Assembly: GCF_900111745.1 (NCBI RefSeq)
Contig: NZ_FOIJ01000007.1
Location: 372,001-436,000, forward strand
Length of the DNA: 64,000 nt
Source of the DNA: Stigmatella erecta
GTDB lineage: Bacteria > Myxococcota > Myxococcia > Myxococcales > Myxococcaceae
Reading direction: 5' to 3'
Positions 18,550 to 27,331 of this stretch are shown here, piece after piece. The translations under genes were made by a program, and so were the position numbers. The notes beneath the pieces are model-generated. The model ran no database searches. It had not been told where the DNA came from and saw only the letters and a program-made list of their open reading frames with translations. Within the stretch, counting starts at the first letter, position 1, and every line of letters starts with the position of its first letter.

Positions 18550-19323
18550 TCAGGGCCGTCCCAGCGTCTTCGCGCGGGCAGGCGCCCGGGGCGCATCCAG
18601 GAAGGTGCCGAGCAGTACCCAGCGCCGGGCGGCCTCGGCCTGCCCCGGGCGGGCCATGAGCGGCGTGGTGTAGTGCCAGAACGGCAGCCGGTACACCGTC
18701 ACCCCGCCCACGGTGTTCACCGGGACCATCTGGGAGAAGTGCCCCCCCTGGGCGTAGACGAGCCACTGGTGCGCCACGGCCGGGGTGGCCAGGGTGATGT
18801 GCATGTCCACGTACCCATCCCGGGCCTCCAGGTCCTCCGGGTGGTGGTCATTGTGGGGCCCCGAGTAGTCCCCGGGCCCGTAGCACAGCACCTGGATGCC
18901 CCACTTGCGCCGCAGCGCGCGGCCGCTCACCGCGGCGGCGAAGGCGGCGAAGCTCTCCGAGCGGAGCATGGTGGTGAGCCCCACCTGCTCGGCGGCGCGC
19001 CAGGAGCGGGAGCGGCGGCTCTCCAAGAGCGCGGTGCGCACCCGCACCGTCTTGGGCAGAAGCTCCGCGTAGTTCTCCGTCATGCCCAGGATGCTCTCCG
19101 GGGGGATGGGGTCCTCCATCTCCACGAGCGAGTCCTGGAGCGCCGCCTCCAGCGCGGCGCGGCACGCCACCGCCTTCTTCACCTGGATGACGTCCGTGAG
19201 CGAGAGAAAGCGCCGGGGCGGCACCTGGAGCAGCGCGCCACAGGCCTCGGCGTCTCGTCCTTTGAGAATCCGGAGCCCCCGGGGCGTGAGCAGATCAGCG
19301 AATTCGGAGGGGAAGGCGGGCAT
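18550..19323 (-). CDS. 2OG-Fe(II) oxygenase-like protein
   Basis: 257 residues from ATG at 19323. The central and C-terminal parts look like a 2-oxoglutarate/iron oxygenase: GPGDYSGPHNDHHPEDLEAR contains an HxD pair (H-N-D), and downstream LPFWHYTTPL plus RRWVLLGTF could provide the distal His and the Arg that holds 2-oxoglutarate. The N-terminal ~100 residues are helical and not assigned. Such enzymes hydroxylate proteins or small molecules. I read the iron-binding triad by eye only, so the assignment is moderate. It lies 22 bp upstream of the M18 aminopeptidase on the same strand and is divergent from the next gene (82 bp between starts). Confidence 0.55.
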   Translation of the reverse strand: MPAFPSEFADLLTPRGLRILKGRDAEACGALLQVPPRRFLSLTDVIQVKKAVACRAALEAALQDSLVEMEDPIPPESILGMTENYAELLPKTVRVRTALLESRRSRSWRAAEQVGLTTMLRSESFAAFAAAVSGRALRRKWGIQVLCYGPGDYSGPHNDHHPEDLEARDGYVDMHITLATPAVAHQWLVYAQGGHFSQMVPVNTVGGVTVYRLPFWHYTTPLMARPGQAEAARRWVLLGTFLDAPRAPARAKTLGRP

Positions 19324-19405
19324 GCAACTTTCAGGGAGACTGTCAGATAATGCCCCGAGTGTCTCTTCCCATTTCCGGGGAGGGCCCCGCCCCCAGGAGC
19401 CGATC

Positions 19406-20119
19406 ATGGAGCCCATTGGCCGCCGCCCGTCCGCGTTTCCGTCCCCCACGAGCGCGCCGCGCGCCGAGGCTCGTGCCCCGGCCGCCACCTCCGTGAAGCC
19501 CGCCAACACGGTGGCGCAGGTGCAGCGCAGCAGCTTCGAGGCGCCGGTGGCCCAGGCCGCGGCGGCCAAGCCCATGCCGGGCGCCTGGCGCGGCGGGCCG
19601 GACACGCCGGTGGGCAAGGTCATCGCGGGGATGATCTCCCGCATGCGCGGCTCGGACGCCGCGGGCATTCAAATCAAGGGCGACACCATCGAGAGCCTCT
19701 TCACCCGGGCCATCCTGGACAACAAGCACGTGTCGAACGAGCAGCTGCTCGCCATCTCCCAGGTGAAGCTGGAGCAGCTGGCCACCAGCCCCGAGGACCG
19801 CGCCAAGGTGCTGAAGAAGGTGCCCAACGCCCGGGAGCTGGACGTGCACAAGTTCACGGTGGCGATGCTCGCCTCGGCCACGGGCCTGGATCCGAAGCAG
19901 CTCTCCGAGGTGTGCCCGGACCTGGGCCTCACGGGCGCGCCCGGCACCCCGCTGCTGTACGCGGCGGAGGGCGCCGGCATGCAGCGCTCCACGGCGCTGC
20001 ACGACTTCACGGACTACCTGCGCGGCGCGGGCATCAAGGGCATGAACAAGGCCGTGTGGGGCGTGGAGAACCGCGTCCTGTCGGCCATCGTGAGCGCGGT
20101 GGGCGGCGGGCGCTACTGA
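19406..20119 (+). CDS. Hypothetical protein with disordered N-terminus
   Basis: 237 residues from ATG at 19406 (CAGGAG nine bases upstream); an earlier in-frame start lies within the divergent gene and is rejected. The first ~60 residues are Pro/Ala/Arg-rich and probably unstructured, ending in a short SSFEAP segment. The rest is helical (GKVIAGMISRMRG, KHVSNEQLLAISQVKLEQL, LHDFTDYLRGAGIKGMN). No signal peptide, no known family. The layout (disordered Pro/Ala head, xFE motif, folded domain) is like the large GH13 protein in this window. The end overlaps the convergent acyl-CoA-dehydrogenase-like gene by 7 bp. Confidence 0.65.
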   Translation: MEPIGRRPSAFPSPTSAPRAEARAPAATSVKPANTVAQVQRSSFEAPVAQAAAAKPMPGAWRGGPDTPVGKVIAGMISRMRGSDAAGIQIKGDTIESLFTRAILDNKHVSNEQLLAISQVKLEQLATSPEDRAKVLKKVPNARELDVHKFTVAMLASATGLDPKQLSEVCPDLGLTGAPGTPLLYAAEGAGMQRSTALHDFTDYLRGAGIKGMNKAVWGVENRVLSAIVSAVGGGRY

Positions 20120-21057
20120 GCCTCCCCTGCCCCGCCCCCGAGCCGTTGCTGGGCCACCTCGCGCCGCTTCGCGCGGGCCTTGCCCGCGACGGTGAGCAGC
20201 TTCCGGTCCCGCTCCCAGCGCTCGCGGGTGGCGGCGTCCACGGAGGGCCACCAGCGCTCCAGTCCCTCCTGGAGCCGCTGGCTCAGGTCGAGCACCCCGC
20301 CGAGCGCCACGTGGACGGCCTCGGAGGTGGGGTCCGCCAGGGCCAGCGCCCGGATCGCCACCGCCACGGCGAGCACCTCGTCCCGCACGGGCCCGGGCCA
20401 GTCCGCGCGGCGGGCCACCTGGAGCAGCCACCCGAGCCAGGCGGCTTGCACGTGGCAGTCCTCCACCGTGCGGAAGGGCTTGAGGTAGTTCGCGTAGCCA
20501 TCCCCGGGCAACACCTCGCCGGGGAGCACCGCCACGGACTCCAGCTGGACCGCCGCGTGGGGCAGCTCCGGGGCGAAGGGCAGCGGCGGCAAGGCCTGGA
20601 GCTGGATCCCCTCGCGCCGCGCGTCCACCTTCACCACCCGCAGCCGGTTGCGGCCCTGCGCGTCCTGGCCCTCGCTGGCCACCACGAGGAGCACGTCCGC
20701 CGCGGTGCCCAGGGTGACGAACAGCTTCTCCCCCGTCAGGCGCCCCGGCCCTCCCCCCTCGCCCGGCACCAGGCGGGTCTGGATCGCCGCCGGGTGGCCC
20801 CCTCCCGCCTCCGTGGCACAGAGCGCCGCGCGGCGATCCGCCGGCAGCCCGGGCCACAGGGCCCTTAGGGCCGCCTGGTAGCCCGAGGCAAAGGCGAACG
20901 CGAGCCGGTCCGACAGGAAGCCCCCCGCGAACGCCATGTCCACCGCCACGGGGAAGCGCGCGGCGATGCCGTGGTGCCGGGGCCACCAGTCCTCGACGGA
21001 TTCCAGGGGCGCCGTGGGCAGCGGCGCGGTGAGCAGGAAGCGCAGAAGGTCATCCAT
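20113..21057 (-). CDS. Acyl-CoA dehydrogenase-like protein (short)
   Basis: 314 residues, shorter than the usual ~380. The middle beta domain is recognisable (LCATEAGGGHPAAIQTRLVP, GRLTGEKLFVTLGTAADVLL), matching the FAD-contacting T-E-x-x-x-G-S and K-x-x-I-T segments of acyl-CoA dehydrogenases. The N-terminal domain is reduced and the C-terminal helical domain lacks an obvious catalytic Glu and the R-x-x-x-I-x-G-G-T-x-E block, so it may not dehydrogenate acyl-CoA. It could be a divergent flavoprotein or a subunit. It is divergent from the efflux operon, with 105 bp between the starts. Confidence 0.65.
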   Translation of the reverse strand: MDDLLRFLLTAPLPTAPLESVEDWWPRHHGIAARFPVAVDMAFAGGFLSDRLAFAFASGYQAALRALWPGLPADRRAALCATEAGGGHPAAIQTRLVPGEGGGPGRLTGEKLFVTLGTAADVLLVVASEGQDAQGRNRLRVVKVDARREGIQLQALPPLPFAPELPHAAVQLESVAVLPGEVLPGDGYANYLKPFRTVEDCHVQAAWLGWLLQVARRADWPGPVRDEVLAVAVAIRALALADPTSEAVHVALGGVLDLSQRLQEGLERWWPSVDAATRERWERDRKLLTVAGKARAKRREVAQQRLGGGAGEAQ

Positions 21058-21162
21058 GCTGCCACTTAAATCACGGCGGCCCCGGGTTTCCGCGGGGGCG
21101 GACTTAATCTTTCGACATCAGCGGGGTTCTGCTCCTGTGGTACCTGCAACCCCGGATCGGAC

Positions 21163-22518
21163 ATGCCTTCCTCACGCAACCAGCGACATCGCGACGGGCT
21201 GACACTTCTGGCCTTGGGGTTTCTCGTCCTGGCACTCCCGGGGGCCGGCTGGGCACAGCAGCCGCCGGCGCCAACACCGCCCCCGGCGGAGCCCGCCTGG
21301 GTCAGCATGACGCTGGAGGAGGCGATCGAGCGGGCGCTCAAGCAGAACCCGCAGGTCGTCCAGGCGGCGGGCTCCATCCGCAACGCCCGGGCCTCCGAGC
21401 GAAGCGCCTTCGGCGCCTACCTGCCCAGCCTGTCCGCGAGCGCCAACGGCACGCTCTCCAGCAGTGATCGCCTCAACCCCGACACGGGCACCATCGTCTC
21501 GGGCTCCAATGACTCCTACAGCGCGGGGCTGTCCGCCTCGTGGGACGTGTTCACCGGCGGCCGGCGCAGCGCCGCGCGGCAGCAGGCCCAGGCGGAGTTC
21601 CAGTCCGCGGAGGCCCAGCTCACCACCCAGCGCTTCAACGTGTCGCTCTCCGTCCAGAGCGCCTTCTTCGAGGCCCTGCGCGCCGATGAGCTGATGGCGG
21701 TGACGCGCTCGCGCATCGAGCTGGCCCAGCAGGGCATCGCCGCCGCCGAGCGCCGGCTGGCCGTCGGCTCGGCGACCCGCTCCGATGTGCTCCGGGCCCA
21801 GCTCGAGCTCAACACCGCGCGCGGCACCCTGCTCCAGCAGGAGAGCCAGCGCTACGCGGCGGCCCTGAGCCTGGGCCGGCTCACGGGGCTGGAGCAGCCG
21901 GTGGCCCCCTCCACGGCCACCCCCATCCAGCCCGTGCCGCTCACCGTCTCGCGCGAGGAGCTGGTCAACGTCCTGCTGGCGAAGGCTCCTTCCGTGCGGT
22001 CCGCGGAAGCCGCCGTCGCCTCCGCGGAGGCGGGCATCCGCTCGGCGAAGGCCCAGTACCTGCCCTCGGTGGGCCTGTCCGCGGGCTACAACTGGTTCAA
22101 CGAGGACATCGCGATCACGGGGGGCCGGACGAGCTGGTCCGTGCGGCTGGGCCTCTCCTACCCCCTCTTCGATGGCTTCGTGCGGGACGAGGGCAAGGTG
22201 CGCGCGCGGACGCAGGCGGAGGTGGCCCAGTCCCAGCTCGCGGATGCCCAGCACGCGGTGCGCACCGAGACCGAGCGCGTGCTCAACCAGCTCCAGCTCG
22301 CCGAGGAGCGCGTCGTGCTGTCCCGGCAAGCGGTGGAGGTGGCCCAGGAGGACCTGCGCGTCCAGCAGGAGCGCTACCGCCTGGGCGCCACCACCATCCT
22401 GGAGCTGCTCACCTCGCAGACGGCCCTCATCGAGGCCCAGAACAACCTCGTGGGCCTGCGCTTCGACTACCAGCAGTCCCGCGCGGAGCTCGAGTCCATC
22501 GCCGGGAGGAAGCTGTGA
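21163..22518 (+). CDS. TolC-family outer-membrane efflux channel
   Basis: 451 residues with a signal peptide ([18 protein letters not shown]). Two OEP repeats are visible: [20 protein letters not shown] near residue 47, and [20 protein letters not shown] with [18 protein letters not shown] in the second half; the long coiled coils [20 protein letters not shown] and [20 protein letters not shown] are typical. These proteins form the outer-membrane and periplasmic tunnel of tripartite pumps. Its stop overlaps the ABC ATPase start (GTGA), and the adaptor and permease follow, so the whole pump is one operon. The N-terminal residues before the hydrophobic core are unusually polar for a signal peptide. 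Confidence 0.92.
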   Translation: MPSSRNQRHRDGLTLLALGFLVLALPGAGWAQQPPAPTPPPAEPAWVSMTLEEAIERALKQNPQVVQAAGSIRNARASERSAFGAYLPSLSASANGTLSSSDRLNPDTGTIVSGSNDSYSAGLSASWDVFTGGRRSAARQQAQAEFQSAEAQLTTQRFNVSLSVQSAFFEALRADELMAVTRSRIELAQQGIAAAERRLAVGSATRSDVLRAQLELNTARGTLLQQESQRYAAALSLGRLTGLEQPVAPSTATPIQPVPLTVSREELVNVLLAKAPSVRSAEAAVASAEAGIRSAKAQYLPSVGLSAGYNWFNEDIAITGGRTSWSVRLGLSYPLFDGFVRDEGKVRARTQAEVAQSQLADAQHAVRTETERVLNQLQLAEERVVLSRQAVEVAQEDLRVQQERYRLGATTILELLTSQTALIEAQNNLVGLRFDYQQSRAELESIAGRKL

Positions 22519-23255
22519 GCGCCCCGGACACGGCGAACGCGCCCCCCTCGGGCGGACGGCCCCTGGAGGACGTGGTCATCCGAGTGGAGGCCCTGAGCAA
22601 GAACTACCGGGTGGGCTCGGAGACGGTGCACGCCCTGCGGGGGGTGAACCTGGAAATCCGGCGCAATGAATATGTGGCCGTCATGGGCCCGTCTGGCTCG
22701 GGCAAGTCCACCTTCATGAACCTCATCGGCTGCCTCGACGTCCCCAGCGGAGGCCAGTACTGGCTCAACGGCCAGCCGGTGGCCGGCATGGACGAGTCCC
22801 AGCTGGCGCGGATCCGCAACCGGGAGATCGGCTTCGTCTTCCAGAGCTTCAACCTGCTGCCGCGCGCCAGCGCGCTGGACAACGTGGCGCTGCCGCTCGT
22901 GTACTCGGGCGTGAAGAAGCGCATCCGGCGCGAGCGCGCCGCGATGATGCTGGACCGGGTGGGGCTGGGGGCCCGCAAGGACCACCGCCCCAACGAGCTG
23001 TCCGGAGGCCAGCGCCAGCGCGTGGCCATTGCCCGCGCGCTCGTCACCCAGCCGGCCTTGCTGCTGGCGGACGAGCCCACGGGCGCGCTCGACAGCAAGA
23101 CGGGAGAAGAGATCATGGCCCTCTTCGGAGAGCTGCACACCCAGGGGCAGACCCTCATGCTGGTCACCCACGAGCCGGACATCGCGGAACACGCCAAGCG
23201 CATCCTCTATCTCAAGGATGGCGTCATCGAACGGGACAACCGGAGGACGCAGTGA
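22515..23255 (+). CDS. ABC transporter ATPase (MacB/LolD type)
   Basis: 246 residues from GTG. Complete ATPase: Walker [11 protein letters not shown] (about residue 57), Q-loop [11 protein letters not shown], signature [15 protein letters not shown], Walker [13 protein letters not shown] and switch His in LVTHEPDIA. The [13 protein letters not shown] segment and TGALDSKTG are typical of the MacB/LolD/FtsE subgroup, which drives mechanotransmission rather than cargo passing through the membrane. In classical MacB the ATPase is fused to the permease; here they are separate proteins. It overlaps both the TolC gene and the adaptor gene by four bases (GTGA), implying coupled translation. Confidence 0.93.
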   Translation: MSAPDTANAPPSGGRPLEDVVIRVEALSKNYRVGSETVHALRGVNLEIRRNEYVAVMGPSGSGKSTFMNLIGCLDVPSGGQYWLNGQPVAGMDESQLARIRNREIGFVFQSFNLLPRASALDNVALPLVYSGVKKRIRRERAAMMLDRVGLGARKDHRPNELSGGQRQRVAIARALVTQPALLLADEPTGALDSKTGEEIMALFGELHTQGQTLMLVTHEPDIAEHAKRILYLKDGVIERDNRRTQ

Positions 23256-24661
23256 GCGCGTTGAAGAAGGTCATCCTTGCCGTCGCGGTGCTCGCCCTGG
23301 TGGGCGCGGGCGTGTACTTCGTCCGGAGCCGCTCGCCCAAGCCCGCCCCGGGCAGCACCCTGCCCACCACGGTGGCCGAGCGCCGGAACCTGGAGGTGGT
23401 CGCCGAGGCCTCCGGGCTCCTGGAGCCCATCCGCGTGGTGGAGGTGAAGTCCAAGGCCTCTGGCGAGGTGCTCCGCGTCCTCTTCGAGACGGGCCAGCGC
23501 GCGGAGCAAGGCGCGCTCCTCGCCGAGATCGATCCCCGCGACGTGCAGAACGCCCTGACGCAGGCGGAGGCGGACCTGGAGTCGGCCCGGGTGGCGCTGT
23601 CCACCGTGACGGCCCAGCGGGAGCGGATGGAGGCCCTGCGCGCCTCGGGCGTCGTCACCCAGCAGGAGTACGAGGCGGCGATCAACTCGGCGGCCACCGC
23701 GCGCGCCACCCAGGTCCGCACCCAGACCAACCTCCAGCTGGCCCGGGAGCGCCGGCAGGACGTGACGATCCGCGCCCCCATCGGCGGCACCATCCTGTCG
23801 CGCAGCGTGGAGCCCGGACAGATCATCGCCTCGGCGACCTCCAACGTGTCCGGCGGCACGACGCTCTTCACCATGGCGGACCTGTCGGAGATGCAGGTGC
23901 GCGCGAAGATCGACGAGACGGACATCGGGAAGATCTACCCCAACCAGACCGCCCGGGTGACGCTGGAGGCCTATCCGGGCCGCACCTTCTCGGGCAACGT
24001 GGTGAAGGTCGAGCCGCAGGCGGTGGTGGAGCAGAACGTCACCCTGTTCCCGGTGCTCATCCGCCTGAAGAACCCCGAGGGGCTGCTCAAGCCCGGCATG
24101 AACGCCGAGGTAGCCATCGAGATCTCCAGCCGCCGCAACGTCGTGACCGTGCCCACCACCTCCGTGGTGGAGGGCCGGCAGGCGGCGGCCACGGCCACCC
24201 TGCTGGGCCTGGACCCCGCGGCGGTGCGCGCGGAGCTTCAGGGCGGCCGTCCCCGCGGCGAGCCCCCTCCCCCGGACGCGGACGCGGCCCCGGATGGGGG
24301 CTCGCCGGGTGAGCGCCTGGCGGCCGGTGGGAGCCCGGCGGAAGGCGGCGCGGCGGACGGCGGCACGGCCCCCTCGGGCCGGGGCGGCGGACGGCAGCGG
24401 GGAACGGGGGACACGCGCTTCGGCGTCGTCTTCCTCCAGGAGCCCGGGGGGCTGCGCGCCCGGCGGGTCACCCTGGGCCTGAGCGACTGGGAGTACACGG
24501 AGGTGGTCAGCGGCCTGGAGGGCGGCGAGCAGGTGCTCCAGGTCTCCGCGGCCCAGATGCAGCAGCAGCAGCAGAAGGACCTGGACCGGTTCCGGCAACG
24601 GGCCGGCGGGGTGATTCCGGGCTCGGGCGGCGGTGGCGCTCGCGGCGGCGGACCGAGGTGA
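23252..24661 (+). CDS. Periplasmic adaptor of the efflux pump (MacA/HlyD type)
   Basis: 469 residues with a single N-terminal membrane anchor ([18 protein letters not shown]). Domain order is adaptor-like: lipoyl half ([18 protein letters not shown]), coiled coil ([19 protein letters not shown] to RERRQDV), second lipoyl half ([17 protein letters not shown]), beta barrel ([19 protein letters not shown]), membrane-proximal domain ([33 protein letters not shown]). An insertion of about 75 Gly/Pro/Asp/Ala-rich residues (roughly 325-400) interrupts the last domain, and the tail is Gly-rich. It links the TolC channel to the permease. GTGA overlap with the ATPase; permease follows after 7 bp. Confidence 0.92.
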   Translation: MSALKKVILAVAVLALVGAGVYFVRSRSPKPAPGSTLPTTVAERRNLEVVAEASGLLEPIRVVEVKSKASGEVLRVLFETGQRAEQGALLAEIDPRDVQNALTQAEADLESARVALSTVTAQRERMEALRASGVVTQQEYEAAINSAATARATQVRTQTNLQLARERRQDVTIRAPIGGTILSRSVEPGQIIASATSNVSGGTTLFTMADLSEMQVRAKIDETDIGKIYPNQTARVTLEAYPGRTFSGNVVKVEPQAVVEQNVTLFPVLIRLKNPEGLLKPGMNAEVAIEISSRRNVVTVPTTSVVEGRQAAATATLLGLDPAAVRAELQGGRPRGEPPPPDADAAPDGGSPGERLAAGGSPAEGGAADGGTAPSGRGGGRQRGTGDTRFGVVFLQEPGGLRARRVTLGLSDWEYTEVVSGLEGGEQVLQVSAAQMQQQQQKDLDRFRQRAGGVIPGSGGGGARGGGPR

Positions 24662-24668
24662 GCACGCC

Positions 24669-25880
24669 ATGCTGATCCTGGAGATCCTCCTCGTCGCCAT
24701 CGACGCGGTCATCGCCAACAAGCTGCGCTCCCTGCTGACCATGCTGGGAGTGGTCATCGGCATCGCGGCGGTCATCACCATGGTGGCGCTGGGCGAGGGC
24801 GCCCAGCGCTCGGTCCAGGCCCGGTTGGGCACGCTCGGGGCCAACGTGCTCACCGTGCGGCCCGGACAGTCGTTCGCCGGCGGCCTGGGGCGCGGCCAGG
24901 CCATGCTCTCGGTGGAGGACGCCGAGGCGCTGCGGGCCAACCCCCGGGCCATCGTGGCCGTCTCGCCGGAGCTGGAGGGGCGCATCCAGGTCCAGTACAG
25001 CGCGAGCAACGCCAACCTGTCCATCCTGGGCTCGTGGCCCACCTACTTCACGGTCAACAACAACCAGTTGGAGAGCGGGCGGCTCTTCACGGAGCAGGAG
25101 GACAAGGGGCGGCGCCGGGTGGCGGTGCTGGGCTCCCTGGTCGGCTCGCAGCTGGGCGGGGTCTCCTCCGCCTCGCTCATCGGGCAGACGATCCGCATTG
25201 GCGGCGTGCCCTTCGAGGTCATTGGCGTGCTGAAGGAAAAGGGCTCCCAGGGCTTCTCCAACCCGGACGAGAGCCTTTACATCCCCCTGTCCACCGCGCA
25301 GCTGCGCGTGCTGGGCACCGACCGCGTGCGCTCCATCGCCGTGCAGGCCGCGAGCGAGGGGCAGATGAGCGAGGCCATGGCGGAGATCGACCAGGTGCTC
25401 CGCCGCGAGCACCGGATCCGCCCCGGCCAGGACGCCGACTTCAACATCCGGGATCAAGCCTCGCTGCTGAGCACCATCCAGGAGACGACGAAGACGTTCA
25501 CCCTGCTGCTGGCGGGCATCGCGGCCATCTCCCTGCTGGTGGGGGGCATCGGCATCATGAACATCATGCTCGTGTCGGTGACGGAGCGGACGCGGGAGAT
25601 CGGCCTGCGCAAGGCGCTGGGCGCCCGGCCCAACGACATCCTGTTCCAGTTCCTCATCGAGTCGCTGGTGCTCTGCCTCGCGGGCGGGGCGCTGGGGCTG
25701 CTCCTGGGGGTGGGCGGCTCCTACGCGCTCAAGCAGCTGGCCGGGTGGGACACGGCCGTGGCCCCCGAGTCCGTGGTGCTGGCCTTCGCCTTTTCGGGGG
25801 GCGTGGGCGTGTTCTTCGGCATCTGGCCCGCCCGGCGTGCGGCGAACCTCACGCCGATCGAGTCGCTCCGGTACGAGTAG
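24669..25880 (+). CDS. ABC transporter permease (MacB/FtsX family)
   Basis: 403 residues from ATG at 24669. One N-terminal membrane helix starts at about residue 20 (LLTMLGVVIGIAAVITMVAL), then a large periplasmic MacB_PCD domain (residues ~45-270: GAQRSVQARLGTLGANVLTV, FEVIGVLKEKGSQGF), then three C-terminal helices with the FtsX signature (GGIGIMNIMLVSVTERTREI, LRKALGARPNDILFQFLIES). The four-helix layout is that of MacB-type permeases that pump macrolides, peptides or lipids from the periplasm into TolC. It completes the tolC-ATPase-adaptor-permease operon. The cargo is not evident. Confidence 0.93.
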   Translation: MLILEILLVAIDAVIANKLRSLLTMLGVVIGIAAVITMVALGEGAQRSVQARLGTLGANVLTVRPGQSFAGGLGRGQAMLSVEDAEALRANPRAIVAVSPELEGRIQVQYSASNANLSILGSWPTYFTVNNNQLESGRLFTEQEDKGRRRVAVLGSLVGSQLGGVSSASLIGQTIRIGGVPFEVIGVLKEKGSQGFSNPDESLYIPLSTAQLRVLGTDRVRSIAVQAASEGQMSEAMAEIDQVLRREHRIRPGQDADFNIRDQASLLSTIQETTKTFTLLLAGIAAISLLVGGIGIMNIMLVSVTERTREIGLRKALGARPNDILFQFLIESLVLCLAGGALGLLLGVGGSYALKQLAGWDTAVAPESVVLAFAFSGGVGVFFGIWPARRAANLTPIESLRYE

Positions 25881-25882
25881 CG

Positions 25883-26530
25883 CTACGCCCGCTTGCGGCC
25901 CCCGGCGCCCTTGCCCGGGGTGCGCCGGCTGCGGGGGCTCTTGGGCCCGCGGGGGGTGGGCTCCTTCGTCTTGCGCTTCTGGGTGCGCTTGGCGGCCTTC
26001 TTCACCGCCCGGGGCTTCCCGGGCGGCTTGGGCGGGGCCAGGATGGTGCCCCGGCACTTCTTCGTGCCACAGCGGCAGACGTACAGCCCCTCCGAGTCCT
26101 CGTCCATGCCCTCGGTGCGCTCGTAGGCGTAGTCGTAACAGAGCTCCTCGTCCGCGGCGATGTCGCGCAGGGCGTAGATGAAGATGCGGTTCTCCTCCTC
26201 GATGAACGCCTGGCAGTTGGGATCGCAGCTGTGGTTGATGAAGCGCGCGTCGTTGCCGTTCACCGCCCCATCCACCACCGTGTCGTCATCCAGGTTGAAG
26301 AGGAAGGTGTGGTGGCGGTCCATCGCCTCGTCGTCGTAGCGCGCATCCGCCTCTTCCTGGGAGATGTGCTCGCCCAGGTACTCGGTGATGCGCGCGCCCT
26401 TGCGGATGCGCCGGGTGGCGAACGCGCCCCGGCCCTGGATGGGCGAGTCGCGCAACTCGAAGGGAGGAGGACTCCCGGCACCGGCGGTCTTGGAGGAGCT
26501 TCGCTTCTTCTTCGGAGTGGAGTCGGTCAT
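25883..26530 (-). CDS. SET-domain lysine methyltransferase-like protein with histone-like tail
   Basis: 215 residues from ATG at 26530. Residues about 24-160 are a complete SET domain: substrate/SAM entry GRGAFATRRIRKGARITEYL, catalytic core RFINHSCDPNCQ (96-107), ELCYDYAY (129-136), and a post-SET zinc site C-R-C-G-x-x-x-C (C152, C154, C159) that would pair with C102 of NHSC. This is the arrangement of eukaryotic histone methyltransferases. A tail from ~165 is almost entirely Lys, Arg, Pro, Ala and Thr, like histone H1 or bacterial H1-like proteins, so it may bind DNA or methylate itself. The target is unknown. Convergent with the efflux operon; probably borrowed from eukaryotes long ago (inference). 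Confidence 0.9.
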   Translation of the reverse strand: MTDSTPKKKRSSSKTAGAGSPPPFELRDSPIQGRGAFATRRIRKGARITEYLGEHISQEEADARYDDEAMDRHHTFLFNLDDDTVVDGAVNGNDARFINHSCDPNCQAFIEEENRIFIYALRDIAADEELCYDYAYERTEGMDEDSEGLYVCRCGTKKCRGTILAPPKPPGKPRAVKKAAKRTQKRKTKEPTPRGPKSPRSRRTPGKGAGGRKRA

Positions 26531-26597
26531 GTGAGGAGACGCCTGATGGCAGGCGGTGTAGCGTGCCGCAACTCGAACCTTCGATGAAAGGCGCTCG

Positions 26598-26972
26598 ATG
26601 ATGCGGATGTGGATTGTTCTGGGGGCGGCCAACGCGTTTCTGTCCGTGGCGGCGGGGGCCTTCGGCGCCCATGCCCTGAAGGCCCGGCTCTCCCAGGATC
26701 TGCTGACCATCTTCGAGACCGGGGCGCGCTACCACATGTACCACGCGCTCGGGCTGCTCGCCGTGGGGCTCGTGGCCCAGGGGCGGCCCTCGGGCCTGCT
26801 CTCGGGGGCCGGCTGGGCCATGCTGGTGGGAATCGTCCTCTTCTCGGGCAGCCTGTACGCGCTGGCGCTCTCCGGCGTCCGGGCGCTGGGCGCCATCACC
26901 CCCCTGGGCGGCGTGGGCTTCCTGGTGGGGTGGGTGCTGCTGGCGCTCGGCACCTGGCGCCAGGCGGGGTAA
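26598..26972 (+). CDS. DUF423 family inner-membrane protein
   Basis: 124 residues, almost entirely hydrophobic, with four predicted membrane helices. The N-terminal AGAFGAHALKARLSQDLLTI and the central ARYHMYHALGLLAVGL blocks are characteristic of the DUF423 (YgdD-like) family; the third helix is followed by LYALALSGVRALGAITPLGG, also conserved. Function is not known for the family. Length is typical. It is divergent from the SET-domain gene (67 bp between starts) and ends 3 bp before the convergent next gene. Confidence 0.9.
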   Translation: MMRMWIVLGAANAFLSVAAGAFGAHALKARLSQDLLTIFETGARYHMYHALGLLAVGLVAQGRPSGLLSGAGWAMLVGIVLFSGSLYALALSGVRALGAITPLGGVGFLVGWVLLALGTWRQAG

Positions 26973-26975
26973 CGG

Positions 26976-27287
26976 CTACTGCTTCACCGCCGGGGGAATG
27001 GGGTACATCAGCTCCACCTCGGCGTGGTTCCACAGGCCCATGGCCTCGCGCTGCACCACGAGGCACCAGCGCTGGTACTCCGCGTCCGCCCGCATCTGCT
27101 CATAGAGCTTCACCCGGGACGCCCGGGTGGGGCCGCTGAGCGTGCGCAGCTCGGACTCCACCTGCACCAGCTCCGTGATGAGCTTCTCCAGCTTGTCCCC
27201 CGTGCGCCGCAGCGACGAGGCCTTCTCCTGGCGGATGTGGACTTCCACCGCCAACGGCTCGAACAGCGATGACCGGATGGTCGACAT
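26976..27287 (-). CDS. Hypothetical helical protein
   Basis: 103 residues from ATG at 27287 (a TTG three codons upstream is also possible). The sequence is charged and helical with a heptad-like stretch (SSLRRTGDKLEKLITELVQV) and ends in a Trp/Tyr-rich segment (LWNHAEVELMYPIPP). No signal peptide and no recognised domain. It is followed on the same strand, upstream, by the DUF4032 gene (44 bp), so the two may be co-transcribed. Nothing more can be said from sequence. Confidence 0.6.
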   Translation of the reverse strand: MSTIRSSLFEPLAVEVHIRQEKASSLRRTGDKLEKLITELVQVESELRTLSGPTRASRVKLYEQMRADAEYQRWCLVVQREAMGLWNHAEVELMYPIPPAVKQ

Positions 27288-27331
27288 GCCGGACAAGCTA
27301 ATGGCCTGGGAGGGAGCTGTCGACGCCTTCG

